From NCBI GenBank assembly GCA_009760855.2, contig WPIO01000057.1, positions 2,072,001 to 2,136,000 on the forward strand: 64,000 bases of DNA, read 5' to 3'. A program made the translations under genes and the position numbers. The DNA comes from Cristatella mucedo (taxonomy: Eukaryota > Bryozoa > Phylactolaemata > Cristatellidae). Each line of letters opens with the position of its first letter. The stretch's first letter is position 1. Of this stretch, positions 11,151 to 22,330 are shown in pieces. The notes beneath the pieces were generated by a model, which made no database searches, was not told the origin of the DNA, and saw only the letters and a program-made list of their open reading frames with translations.

Positions 11151-11661
11151 GACTCAATCTTGCACAGGTAAGCAGTCAAAGCACATAGGAAATAAAGACT
11201 AGTTTAAAAGCATGTCGTTCTTGCCCGCAGCCACGACTTCCACAGTTTCTGAATGCACTAGCATGCAAAGGGCAACCCACTCGGACGAGCACAGGCCGTG
11301 GTCTGTGACAGAATACCATTGTGATATAGTTGATCTGTACTACCGAACGCTTATAGTGTATTTGTATTTGAGACACCATGCAATTCGAGACTCTTTGGGT
11401 AGTTGCTATCTGATCGCTAGTAGCAGCCGGTTTTGCTCGGCGTTCGATCATAACGTGAGCCCAGCTTACAGTTTCCTCCGGCTTCCTGCTGGACTTGCCC
11501 GATCTGAGCTCGGAGCAATCGCTTCTGGGATCATAGCGCCTGCTTGCTCCACTTCATGGCCAGCTGTAAGTCGTTTAGGTTTCTTTGAACTCCACGTGGC
11601 ATAGCTGGCACAGCCCTCACTGCCTTCATTCCTGCCTGCCGAGCTAATATGACCATCAGCC
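11151..11661. other. Unassigned stretch
   Basis: Overlapping open frames on both strands (plus 11212-11604, minus 11466-11705). Neither has recognisable domains or clear splice sites. Confidence 0.35.
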
Positions 11662-11825
11662 GTGCCCCTGGATCTTAGCGTAGGGGTAAGATGCTCGCAG
11701 TCCACGACCCAGGTCGTGGGCTCAATTCCTGTGGCAGTCGATTTTCTTATTTTGCACTGCGAAAGTGGTAGCTGCTAAGGCTGTTCCAGCTCTACATAAA
11801 TGTGGCTGCTGAATCAGCAGATCTG
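11662..11825 (+). repeat. SINE-2 copy
   Basis: tRNA-like head: TTAGCGTAGGGGTAAGATGC (A-box area), then CACGACCCAGGTCGTGGGC and CTCAATTCCTGTGGCAG (B-box area). Body TTTGCACTGCGAAAGTGGTA and tail TACATAAATGTGGCTGCTGA. Full-length by comparison with the copies at 30622 and 58990. Confidence 0.75.
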
Positions 11826-12147
11826 TACGTTTTCTCAATTGCATGGTTCTTTGCATGCACGTGCACATATGTGCACCCGCACATGCATGGTCATTCTGCA
11901 CCAGCACATGCTGATCGCACCACCCTTTGCATCTCTGCTGTTTGCCCAGCCGACCGTGTCAGCTCTGCTTGAATCAAAAGTTCGTTGAGCCACGTCTGAC
12001 TGAGTCGTGAGTGTGCATTTCCCTTTTTGGAATAATAGAACCCCCTACACCTTCCATGATACTCCTTGCCTCTTGTGCTTGCCTCATTCTGGCTGACGAT
12101 TGTTCGTAAAGATCCGACCCTGATTGGGCTGGCGAAGGTCAGCCATT
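11826..12147. other. Unassigned stretch with alternating purine-pyrimidine palindrome
   Basis: 11851-11889 holds an imperfect palindrome around CATGCACGTGCACATATGTG, alternating purine and pyrimidine. Such sequence can form a cruciform or left-handed helix. Nothing else is recognised. Confidence 0.45.
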
Positions 12148-12215
12148 GTCTATAATAATAATGATAATGCACTTGATAAAGCACCCTCAGAGAACTCAAT
12201 CTATGCTCTGATGCA
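12148..12215 (-). mobile_element. LINE-B 3' terminus fragment
   Basis: AATAATAATGATAATGCAC, then TTGATAAAGCACCCTCAGAG and AACTCAATCTATGCTCTG. A very short truncated insertion in reverse orientation. Confidence 0.65.
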
Positions 12216-13094
12216 GTAGCTGCTTTTGCTGCTGCTACTCGGCATGAGGAGTGGTGAGTTGGCAGAAAGCTTGCTTGGCTTGTCTGCTTGTCTAACCTTC
12301 TCATTTCCTCACACCCCCACTCCCCTGTTTCCTGCTTCCAGCTGTGCTAAGCTCGGTGTCAAGTTTGTCTCACGGTGATGATTAATCCTGCAGACACCAG
12401 TGGTGCAACTGACTGATTTCGAGGAAATATTCTCGCTAAGCTGGGCTAAGCTGAGCTGGTGAACATTGAAAGTGCTAGCTGTCAGTCGTGGTTGGGCTGC
12501 TGCCAGTTTTTTTATTGCCTTGCCGCCTGGTTCTGCGATCGAGCCAGCAGCTGGCTTGCAAATGCTTTGGTAAGAAAACTATGGTAGTCCCTTGCCAGAT
12601 GGGTAGACCAGGTGGGGGAGCAGTATGCAGCACAAAACGCCAAAGTGTGCCTCCCCCGAGAATTGCCAAGGATATTGCTTGGCACCTTAACATTTCGTGT
12701 TGCCAGAAGGCTGAGCTTCGGCTGTGTCGATGTGGTGGCTCGCAGAATATAGCTAAAAAGGGCCTCTCGGGGTATAGTTCTAGATGTCGACTGCATTTTA
12801 TTAGTTTTCTCTAAGCACTGCTTGAGCTTCTACCACTGCTGCTCACGGTTTAGGCATGACTGTGTTAAGCCCTTTGATGTTAGCATCTGTTTTCTTCGGC
12901 CAAGGCTACGGCATTTTTTTAACCACTTTGCACTCCTTTCACCCCCTCCTCTCTCCCAATCGCCAGCTTGTTCGTGAGCAAACTACCACTAACTTTCAGT
13001 CGTGCGGCTGGTCTGCGATTCATCAGCTTCTCAGTTTCGAAGGCATGCATGACCATAGCATTAGTCAGTTCTGCTCATTTCTATACTACTTGGA
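12216..13094. other. Unassigned stretch
   Basis: Open frames of about 95-108 codons exist on both strands across 12488-12814. Neither shows a domain or splice context. Not called. Confidence 0.35.
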
Positions 13095-13640
13095 GAGCTT
13101 CGGCTTGATAGTTGTGTCGCTCCCTTTTAGATTCCTTCATTCTTTGGCTCCAACCTATCTCTCTGATCTACTCCCCCACCAGGCCAAGCATCGTACCACC
13201 TGGTTTTCGGAATCCAGCAGTTTGCCAATACCTCGTACAAACCTCAAATCCTTTGGAGACCGTGCATTTAGTTCGTATGCTTCCGAAGCCTGGAACTCAC
13301 TCCCGACTTGCGTCAGAACATCCCCTGACTTTACCACATTTAAAAGGAACTTAAAAACACACCTATTTAGGACAGCATTGAGTGGGTCCTTGTGATTCGT
13401 CCTTCATGTACTTATGCATGCTGACATTATGCATGCTGCCACTAACCAGATTTGCATGCTGACCCTGTGCATGTCACCCCTAACCATGTTATTCATGTTG
13501 TTTGTTTATCAAGCATGATATTACTAACCATTCAATCGCATTTCCTGTTGCAGCAAATGTAAAGCGCCTAGAAAGAGATTGAGTTCTCTGAGGGCGCTTT
13601 ATCAAGTGCATTATTATTATTATCATTATTCTTATCAGAC
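13095..13640 (+). mobile_element. LINE-B 3' half
   Basis: Frame pieces: RFLHSLAPTYLSDLLPHQAK, IPRTNLKSFGDRAFSSYASE, AWNSLPTCVRTSPDFTTFKR, NLKTHLFRTALSGSL. The stop is followed by a 3' UTR of about 170 bp with three ATGCTGACA...ACTAACCA subrepeats (13418-13545). The terminal AAAGCGCCTAGAAAGAGATT / GAGTTCTCTGAGGGCGC and (ATT)n end near 13640. The C-terminal coding stretch is unusually well preserved, so this copy is comparatively young. Confidence 0.88.
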
Positions 13641-14184
13641 ACAAATTAGTCCTGTAATTCATGTGTGTAGCCATATTCTGGATTTCGTGATCACAAAGAA
13701 TGTCTTCCCCAGTGACCTTGGTGAGTGTTCTCTTACATCCAGGATCATTGCTCTAAATCTGATTTACCCTGTTCCTTTATATAAAGTAGGGCAGCATCAC
13801 GTTTGTCCTATTGTGCAACTTAAAGAGCATTGAAACCGAGAACTTTTGGTAATCAGTTCGCCATACAGGTCTTCTTGTTCTGCAAGCAGTCTGTGCCATG
13901 CTTGCATTGATGGAGTAAACTTGAAACCTCTCGACGAGTATGCTCCCCTAAAGTCAGTCTGTTTTAGCACTTGACAGCTTCAGGGCACATACTCGTAGGC
14001 TGCAAACTCGTAGGCTCAATGAATTTTTGAATTGCTCTTGCAAGATGCACATGAGCTTAATCAGCTGTTCAATGTTCGTGCTGAAACAGCTGGTAGAACT
14101 ACTTTCCATTGATCAAGCATATCTCCTGTAACAGCAGCATGCAATCTAGGTGTCCTTCTCCAAAGTGACGTTTTGCTAGACGAC
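13641..14184. other. Unassigned stretch
   Basis: No window repeat or convincing exon recognised. Confidence 0.4.
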
Positions 14185-14545
14185 CTTATCAGCCTCAGAG
14201 TCAAGTCTGGTGGTTTTTAGCACGTTAACGTGACAAGAATTCAGGCCTGCTTAGACAGGGTAACTGCATCCAAGTTTGTCCGTGTATCTGTGACATCCTG
14301 TAGCGATTTCTGTAACTCACTGCTTGAAGTTCTTCCAGCCTATGCAATCAAATTGGTGCAAAACTCTGCAGCCAGGCCTGTCTATCGTAAGCATAGCAGT
14401 TGTCAGATTGCACCACTTCTCGCCGACCTACACTGGCTCCCTATCAGGCATCGCATTGACTTCAGGTTTTGTCACTCACTTTTTAAGGTTCTTTCATTCT
14501 TCTGTTCCTGACTACCTCTCAGGTCTACTTCCCAATCAGGCAATA
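14185..14545 (+). mobile_element. LINE-B middle fragment
   Basis: Reads ...IQACLDRVTASKFVRVSVTS, CNSLLEVLPAYAIKLVQNSA, IAPLLADLHWLPIRHRIDF, then PDYLSGLLPNQA. This is the LINE-B region downstream of the palm. It ends abruptly near 14545 where LINE-A-like sequence takes over in the same orientation. Confidence 0.72.
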
Positions 14546-14895
14546 AATGGATGGACAATAAGGTCTAGCTGGTCTATTCCTTATCTTAAAGACTGTTGGC
14601 TGCAGAAGCTTGTGCTCTGAACGTCCTAGACTGTGTATCTCACTTCTACAATTAAGCGCAACGACCGCTTCTCACCTGCTGCAAATTGTGTTGCATCTTT
14701 TCTAGCCGTCTTGAGCTGCCATTCCATTCTACTCACTTTCTCGGCTTTTTCTTCCTCACTCAGCTTTGCTTATCACTTACGCTTTGTTGCATGAGATGAA
14801 ACATGTAGGCTACTGTATTTGTATCGAAAGCCGCCAAGGTTTTGAGTCCTTTATGGAAAGCTGTCCAGCGTAGTGTAGCAACATTGCTTTTGTGG
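14546..14895 (+). mobile_element. LINE-A 3' fragment fused to LINE-B
   Basis: From GGACAATAAGGTCTAGCTG onward the sequence matches LINE-A (AAGACTGTTGGCTGCAGAAG, CCTAGACTGTGTATCTCACT, TTGCATGAGATGAAACATG, AAAGCCGCCAAGG). Together with 14185-14545 it forms a chimeric element with no intervening tail. Confidence 0.65.
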
Positions 14896-15555
14896 AGCTG
14901 ACGAAGATAGTGACACTATCTCTCTAGAGGTGCCTATATGGTTTAATATTGCCAATTTGCCAAAGAGTGGGCTTAAATGGCAGTCCTTAATTGAAGACAG
15001 TGGCCACGAATAAAAATGTTTATAATGAGACAGAAGTGTGTTTGCAAAGAAGAAAAGGCCAAGTGAATGCAGAATCCCTTCAGGAAGCCATCGGCTTCTT
15101 CGGGCTTCAAGTGTACCTTGAGGAAGCTGTATTCAGTTGCCATGCAAATCGAATGTTTGTTTGGATTTTTTTATGTTGGAATTTTCATCCCAGCATCCAG
15201 ATCCAGAGACTATTCATGTAGGGCTACTTGTATGGCAGTTATACAATGCCGATACCGAAGACAGTGTTCTTCAGCACGTGAAAGCTTCTATCTGATCCAT
15301 TTCAGACCTGTTGGCAGTTTCCTATCCTTACGTCGGGGGTGATGAGAGCATTGATTGGATGCTTAGGACCAACCCTGTGAAAGGGGGGCCCTTTCTGCCA
15401 GCATTCGTGGAACTGGTATGTAAATATTAGCAGTGAAATTATTTCCACCGTGCCACAAGGTGCTGTGCTAGTCGTTCAGTATGACGCGTCTGTTGAAGCA
15501 GCTGCCAAGGTCGAGGTGTCTGCCAATGCTAACATTAATTATCAGCAAACGTAAA
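14896..15555. other. Unassigned stretch
   Basis: Low CpG. No repeat family or supported exon seen. Confidence 0.4.
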
Positions 15556-16080
15556 TATACGTCGTCGGCCTCGTGTGTTCGACCGAGCTGAGACGATTCG
15601 TGGGGACCTCCCGTGGATGCCGCCGCCGCGGGAGGAGGTGCACGCACCTTAAACCAGCGACCGAAACCCGAGCATCGCGCAGGTGGTGGGCTGCCTGTAT
15701 CAGCAGGAGGAACGAGGGTGAAGGCGCAGCATGAGAAAACCGACGACCGTACAAACACGTTGGCTGCCCTGCCCACCCCCACGCACTGACGTGCCATTCT
15801 GTCAACCGTGTGGCACAGAGGGCGTGCTCGACGGGGATGCCGGTTGCCGTGGCCGTGCTGCTGTGGGCTACTCGTGGAGATGGCAGTGCCGTGTCCTTGG
15901 CGGTAATGTTCGATTGTTTTGTTAAGGCAACAGTCGAGTCTAGCTCGGCGGCCATTCCAAGTGAGTTCAGTCGCCGATGTCCCCAGCTCAACGCGGTGGA
16001 CCGCGGTCCGTGCACGTGATGTTGTAGCTCAAGCAGCATGCCACAGCGCGGGTAGGCTACGCATTGCAGTGATCCGGCAT
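15556..16080. other. CpG-retaining, possibly exonic block (strand uncertain)
   Basis: Stands out from CpG-poor surroundings by its GC and CpG content. Plus strand: an open frame reading RRRPRVFDRAETIRGDLPWM ends at GAG|GTGCAC (about 15635). A second, reading ATRGDGSAVSLAVMFDCFV..., ends at CCAA|GTGAGT (15959), a near-perfect donor. Minus strand: an ATG at about 15956, in good context, opens a frame reading MAAELDSTVALTKQSNITAK. Both readings look protein-like, so neither is asserted. It may be exons of one gene or a CpG-rich promoter with a first exon. Confidence 0.22.
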
Positions 16081-16251
16081 TGCATGCCTCCGAGCCTGAG
16101 CTGCTCTTCTGGCTGTGGCCCGTGTGTCATCTCGGCTGTGTGCTGTGAAGAGAGTTTGCTCCATTCCCGTACTTGTTCGTTTTTATGGCAGGGCAGCCTC
16201 GAAGATATGGCAAAGAAAGTGTGCATGAGAGTACGAGTTGAAAGACTGCAA

Positions 16252-16252
<1 letters not shown>

Positions 16253-16304
<52 letters not shown>

Positions 16305-16374
16305 GTAGAGGGAGAGAGACAGAGAGAGGAAAGAACAGAGGGAGAGAGAGAGAAACAGGGAGAGAGAAAGAGAA
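16253..16374 (+). repeat. (GA)n microsatellite
   Basis: Pure (GA)n, then GGAAAAAG interruptions and AGAGGGAGAGAGAC-type units. Polypurine on the plus strand. Confidence 0.95.
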
Positions 16375-17569
16375 AGTTTCTCTGACTTACTTCGGTAGCT
16401 GTTGCTTGTTGGCCATCTCTGCCCCTTTGCATGTGCAGCATAGGGCAGTGAGCTGGTGTCGTAGGCCCGTACCTGTGAATTGTGACATCAGTCCTGTTGG
16501 AATCATGGTGGCTTTAGCTCGGCAAGTGTCAGCAACTTGATTGTGGTCTGCTTGTGTAACATGTGCAATGAAACCTTCTCACTGGAGCTGCCCCCACCTG
16601 ATTTCACCGAGTGCTGTTTAGATTAGGCCATAGCTGTGTAATCAGAGAGGCATCTTCTGTCAGGTGATGCCTGAGCTGGTGCACCTTTGCAATGCCTTTG
16701 CCGGCCAGGTTCTCTGTTGTTCTGAAAAAATATTCCTGTATTTCTTTCATTCTGCCTGTCCTTTTCAAACATTTTGTATTTCATCTCTTGTATTGGGTGT
16801 ACTCGATTGAGACCGTGGTGCAGTTGTGCAACAGATTTGTTGGGCAGTAGGCAGTAAAGTCTCTGTGTGTGAAATATAGATTTGCTGCTTCTTTTTTTGT
16901 GCCTCTCTCGTTACCCACGCTAGCTCCTCCTCCTCCTCCCACTCAAGATCCTGCCATTGCTGCTGCTGATGCTGCTGCTGACCTACACTGGCATTCGGTA
17001 GCTGTCTTATCAGTGCACTACTCTGCTGCCTGCCCCTGCTACAAGCCAGTGTGTCACATTCCTAGGCTGCTGATGCTGCTCTGTCGGCAGTCACATTGCC
17101 CGGGTCAGAATTGCCTCCCATTCTGTTTGTTTCTATTCACTGCCAGCCTGCCATGGCACCACTGCTCAAAGCATTTGCACTGGACTGCTGATCGATCATA
17201 TGCTGGTGTTTGGCATCCCCTTCGACCTCACTACTCTATTTCACCCCTGCCCTCTTTCTCATTACTGCTCGCTCTTTTGATGACATGACTCAAACTTTTG
17301 GGGACTGGTCTGAAGTCTACTTAAAAAACATGTTTTTTCGAAACTGCACATGCCAGTGCAATTAAAATCGACTTCATGCTTTTCCTAGCATATCCTTGTT
17401 TTTGAGGGCAGAGCTACCATCTCAGCCATCTCACACCGGAGGATCCTCCTGTGAGGCTGCCTTCTTTGCATGCAACGTCCTCCTTGGCACATAGCAGTGC
17501 AGGCTTTCGTGTGATAAAAGACAAAAGGAAAGGGAAGAAAGATCGTGTGAGGCTATAATATCGTGTTAT
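16375..17569. other. Unassigned stretch with CTG-rich segment
   Basis: 16920-17000 carries CTCCTCCTCCTCC and a short CTGCTGCTGATGCTGCTGCTG run. No frame with domain support. Cytosine-deamination-like TG/CA excess is obvious by eye. Confidence 0.4.
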
Positions 17570-17725
17570 AATATAATTTCCTTGTATGGCACCCTAATAG
17601 AATGTAATCTCTATTCGGGCACTTCGCATATACCACAAGGCTCAAGCCGACTACATCGGTCATCAAAAAAATTCACCTTGACCTTGATTGAGGCCAGCAC
17701 CTGAATCTGTCAGCCAAAGCAGATC
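17570..17725 (-). repeat. SINE-1 copy, diverged
   Basis: Tail on the plus strand TGGCACCCTAATAGAATGTA then CTCTATTCGGGCACTTCGCA and CCACAAGGCTCAAGCCGAC, followed by CACCTTGACCTTGATTGAGG and a degenerate A-box. It is longer than the others because of an insertion reading ATCAAAAAAATTCACCTTG that also occurs in the 44105 and 48770 copies, so it marks a subfamily. Confidence 0.65.
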
Positions 17726-20380
17726 CTTAGCAAACTGCCGGCTAGCTTCAGGAGTCTTTCAGGACTTTCGCATGATGCTCGGTTTCTTTCGGAGGCATCG
17801 TTCAGAGGTTACGGTACTGCTATCTTGGAGTGGATAGCTTGCCTCTCTGCTGCTGCCTCCGCCGCTGCTGCTGACGAAACTCTCAACCGGGCAGTCCTGA
17901 TCCTACCGATCCGACGGTTTTGACCTGCTGCTTTAATCCTAGCGATTCTTCAATCAGTGGGTGTTTGAAAAAGCACGCACTCCATTTTTGGGATCATATT
18001 TTGATTTTAGCAGGGCTCAGGCGGCTTGGAGCGATCGGATCGTGTTACCATCGTGTGCGACTTAGGCTTTAGGCATGTGGGTGGCGAGTATCTACACATG
18101 CAAAAATGTGTGCATGCATGTGCACATACATGCATGAGCTGTCAGGTGGAAGCGTTGGCTGGACTACATTCACTCAAAGCTTCGACCATCTCTCGTGCAT
18201 CTGCACTCTCGTGCACTCTTGAAAGAATGCCGACGGTTACAAGTGCCGGTTTCAGGATTAGAAATTGTGCAAAGCAAATTAGCATACAAAAATTATCTTT
18301 GGATTGGGAAATCAGTGCAAAAAATGCCCAAGCACTTGCTAAAGCCAACGACAAATTCGGTAGTGCTAGTTGCTTCTGCAGTTGAGCTGCCAAATCAATT
18401 CGCTGTAGCTTGAACTAGACTGCGCCGATGGTGGACACATACCGATAGTTGGCTGGTCGGTGACCTGTTGAAGCATGGATGATGACCTGTGAGAGTAGAA
18501 GAAGCTCAGAGAGAGAGTCGCACTGTTACTGGACTTGCCCAGAAGTCAGATCCCCTTCCGGTTGATTTTAAAGTAACCTGGCTCCTGAACTCCAGTCTTT
18601 CTCTCTCACAATTTTTTGTAGGTTGTGCTCAGAGCTATGGTGAGATATTGTCGCCACTGCTCACCTGCCACCATGCCCATGTCTTTTGAGCAGCTTGGTA
18701 TCAATATTTATTGTAATGTGTTTGCCCTCACTAGCATTGCTAGATGCGAGTGGGACTCACTTGGCGGCCATGCATCTGCTTGCCACACCCCAAGCTGTTG
18801 CAGCCGTGGCGCCAGCTGGCATTTAAGCCTCGTGCCGTCATGTCGTTGCCAGATACATGAGCTCCTGTCATGCTGCCTGCTTTTTGCGACGGTTCTTGGC
18901 ATCTTGGTATCCATGCTCGTTCACTTCACACGTCCTCGGAATGCCAGAATCAAAACCTCAGCAATGTGAATGGATGAGAGGAAGCCCAATCCTGCAAGGA
19001 TCTGCAACTGGCTGTTAGCTTGCTCTGATCGCCTGGTCGGACTGATGATTGTTTATTTTCTCTCTGACGTGATTGGTGGTCTGGACCTTTGCAGCTCCCT
19101 GCTAGATCACGTGGCTTAGCAAAATTGCAAGCAGATCTGGTGAAACAGAAGAATGTTGGCTGCTTCTAGACACCAACCACAGCAGCAGCCGTCTTTCTTG
19201 AGCACATTTAGTTCTGGGTTCAATGGCGGACGGCAAGCGTGCAGCAGCCACTTTAGTCCTTACTGCATCTTATCTTAGCGACAAGTAGCATTCTTCAGTT
19301 CTCTCTTTCTCTATTTCATTTAATTGTAGCTCATTGTTGATACTACATCATAACCCCTGTTAGACAGTAGTGAGGCAAGCTTTGTCAAGACAAACTGCTG
19401 TGGTTCGCCGGCTGCAAGTTATTCTTTTACCGAGTTTTCGAACTCGGCTTTTTTTAATTTTACAGTGCGTCCGGCACTTTTACGAGTGGTAGTGCTTTCA
19501 TGCTTAGTCGGCTCGGCAGTCCACTGTATACGGCATTGACCACTGTACAAAGCATGAGAAAATAACAGCATAATCTTGGTCATAGCATTGTGGTCATGCG
19601 AATAGGCTGAGCATTTATGGATACCTACAACTTCCTATCAGCATAGGTCTGTTCCTCAGCCTCCTGTCCTCACTAGCTGCTTGTCTGAATGCAGCTAGGA
19701 GTTTGACTTATCGTCTGCATGTCTCTGGTTGCTAACCCTGCAAGTGTGATGTGCAAGGGGTGTTGTCGCCTAGCCTGAGTGCTGTTCTCAGAGCGAGCCT
19801 TGGTAGTCGCGCGAGAAAAAATTGCAATCGGACATCCAAAACCTGGATTCGGAAGCATTTAGATACTGGCTCGAAGAGCATAAAAGCCAGACAAATGTAG
19901 CTTCTTGGACCAGCAATAATCATCTTTGCTCTACCTAGTTTAGCATGCGTATGCACACAGGCACAGTGCTGCAGATTGTTGTACTGCCAGTCGTCCACAT
20001 CAAGTTATAGCATGTCGGGCGCTCTGTTTGGAATACTCAGATAAGTGTTTCGTCATAGTATTGGGCACCTCCGGACCGCCGTGGGTGTCCTAAATATGTG
20101 CAGTTTCTCGTGAAACCTACTGCTACGTGCGTAGGTGCGCAGGCAAGAGAGGAGCACACCAAGTTGGATATGCAGGGGCTCACTACAGGCCACTTTAGCT
20201 GTCCGGCAAGGTAGTGTCAAGATCTGATCTCTCCTGTGTCTGATCCTGAGGCTAAATCCGTGGTTACATGCTGTGAGCCTGTGGCTTCCATTGCCAGCAA
20301 TCGTCTGCATATGGGTCGATGCTGTCTGCCAGCTGCTCTTACTGTTGTGCCCTAATCGGCTCGCTCTTCGTTTGTTTCCA
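17726..20380. other. Unassigned, CpG-poor, intron-like stretch
   Basis: No shared repeats recognised. One possible microexon: at 18600-18640 a pyrimidine-rich tract ends in TTTTTGTAG and is followed by 18 bases (GTTGTGCTCAGAGCTATG) and a donor-like GTGAGA. 18085-18135 has ATGTGTGCATGCATGTGCAC, an alternating purine-pyrimidine run. Confidence 0.3.
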
Positions 20381-20617
20381 GGCAACGATGCTGCTGGCGC
20401 TCAAGGTCCGGCAGCTGCTGCTGCCGACCACGATCACTTTGGAGCGCACGGCTCGTTCGACACGTTTCTTAAAGAGCTGCGGCCACTCAAGCTGGACGAA
20501 GAGTTCTTAGAGAGTGCTGCGTTTGCCTACACCTGTTCCTACCTGAAATGCGGACGCCGCGTGGGCCAATGTGGGCCTCTTCCTCTACCCGTGCAGGAGC
20601 GAGCTGCCCCGCTCTAA
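20381..20617 (+). CDS. Putative host exon, unidentified protein
   Basis: A strong splice acceptor (CTCGCTCTTCGTTTGTTTCCAG) is divided here as pyrimidine-rich CTCGCTCTTCGTTTG plus TTTCCAG ending at 20380. The following frame is open and protein-like: an Ala-rich lead, then HFGAHGSFDTFLKELRPL, KLDEEFLESAAFAYTCSYLK and CGRRVGQCG, ending at TAA 20617. Codon choice and amino-acid composition change sharply at the acceptor. The exon would start with two bases completing a codon. No good donor follows, so it is either a last exon or ends at an unusual site. Just after SYLK the next frame over reads NADAAWANVGLFLYPCRSEL, which also looks like protein, so a one-base error or a real frameshift near 20550 is possible. 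The protein family is not recognised. Confidence 0.35.
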   Translation, partial: GNDAAGAQGPAAAAADHDHFGAHGSFDTFLKELRPLKLDEEFLESAAFAYTCSYLKCGRRVGQCGPLPLPVQERAAPL

Positions 20618-21357
20618 CCAAGTTCTAACAGGGTTTTAGCCACACACCTTTTTGACCTCGGCCGCCCGCCCTGCTCTGTCGCATGCCTGTGCTTGGACCA
20701 AGCGTTTGGAGCTGGCCGCGCAAAGCTCTGCTCTCTTTCCTGCCAACCAACCGCAAAGGAGCCACCGTCGCTTCTGTCACCAGCGCCTGTAAAGAGCAGC
20801 ACGGAGCCGCTGCCATAGATGAAGCGGAGCGATGCGGACCGCAGAACGCTTCCGGCACTTGTAGCAGCTCACTGTGATCAGCTTGGTCATGCCCCGCTCC
20901 CTCCTCCCTTCGGCGGCCTCGCTCTCGCCTGCACACTCGCCATTGCATGGCTGCTGCCATCGCACGTTGCGCAGCAGTAGCGGCTAGCGTGGTAGACACC
21001 GAGAGAAGCTTGCAGGTGCAGACAAGTCGCAAAGGGTCGAGGTCGGGCTCTGCATTGTGGCAGCCACTCGCCTAGCCAGGCGGGTCTTCCAACGTCCCGA
21101 CATTAGTCAGGCAGGTGGCACTGTAGCCACCTACCGACAATGTCGGAGCACCGCTGCTGCTAGAGCAGTCGTCTTTTGTGATGCTCACCTGTGTTTTGCC
21201 GTTCTTTCGAGAGCAGTTGTAAGTCGCATGGTGCACGATGTTAGGTTTGGCTGTCAGCTCTGGCGATGACTTTTTCGCACTAAGCAGAAATCGCCGGGCG
21301 GTCTTGGCAGTCTTTTGATTTGTAAGACATGTCTGTGCCAAATAGTGTGATTCTTGT
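20618..21357. other. GC-moderate stretch, possible 3' UTR or further exons
   Basis: Keeps more CpG than 17-20 kb. Several frames are open on both strands, none decisive. Confidence 0.3.
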
Positions 21358-21430
21358 ACGAAATTATATTGTAAATATATTGTATTATATAATTATATAA
21401 TTATAATTATATTGTAAATATTATATTTAA
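21358..21430. repeat. AT-rich near-palindromic tract
   Basis: Repeated TTGTAAATAT and TATAATTATA words form interleaved short palindromes. It could hold a poly(A) signal-like region, but no exact AATAAA occurs here. Confidence 0.6.
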
Positions 21431-22330
21431 ACGCTGTATATGTTATAAGGTTGCTATTATGTATAGTCTGTTTTGGGCAGAATTTCGTGTTCCATTTATC
21501 TGCCTGCTCAGCTTATGTTTGCCTTTGCAATCGCCTCTTTAGCGGCCCACCTTTCTCGTTCCTGTTCGACTTGGTTTCGGCCGGGTTCCGAGCTAATGAG
21601 CTCCTTCACTTATGCTCCGACCCCAACGAAGTGGCCGAGTCGATGAGGCCGAGCTTGCGTTCTCTTTCCTTGCTCATTCGTTGGCTCTCCTAGCTTAGCT
21701 GTTTGCAAGCGTGGCAGCCTTTACCCAGTGCCAGGTAGATCTCAGGTATGCTGTCCCGGCATGCTCGAAGCCATAATTAGCCTTGACCATTCCAAATGCA
21801 GCCGATTATAGTAAATCTAAAGGGCATATCAGCTGGCCCTGCTGTCTCGCTCAAGTCAGTCCAAGGGGGGGGGCAAGGCCTGCCGGCCACCCTCGGCCCC
21901 TAGCAATATGCAGCCTGCGGCAGATCGAGATGTCTTCTACCCTCTTGTTCCTCATCGAGCAGGTGCTTGCTCTTGTAGGGTACCCTGTTGTCCTGGCCCC
22001 TGCCATGGAGTTACCTCCCTTGGCTTTACTAGCGACAGTGCACAAACGGTTAGCAAGCAGTCCAGACGGTTAGGGTGTATCGTGCCTGGGCTTTGCTTCG
22101 TCTGCAGTCGATGCTTCTCCAGTCGACCGATTCCTTAGTGCACGGCTCCCTGTGGCTGCACCGAGTGGTGCCGATTGTTTCTTCAGCAACCTCGTTGTCT
22201 TGGGCCTTTGTCTTGCAATGGCTGTCTTTGGTAAAAGAAAGAAATTTTGCTCGCCAAGCAAAATGCCAATACCACCATATTAGTCCACCTCTTCACTGCC
22301 TTCTTGATGGCATTGCTGCCGTGGCTGGAC
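21431..22330 (+). other. Exon-like blocks, unidentified (speculative)
   Basis: An acceptor-like CTTTGCAATCGCCTCTTTAG ending at about 21542 is followed by a frame reading FLFDLVSAGFRANELLHLCS and DPNEVAESMR (to a stop at about 21693). Near 21915 a CAG is followed by LRQIEMSSTLLFLIEQ and then CAG|GTGCTT. At 22072-22330 several frames are simultaneously open. These could be 3' exons of the same plus-strand gene as 20381-20617. Because more than one frame is open in places, the evidence is weak. Confidence 0.18.
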
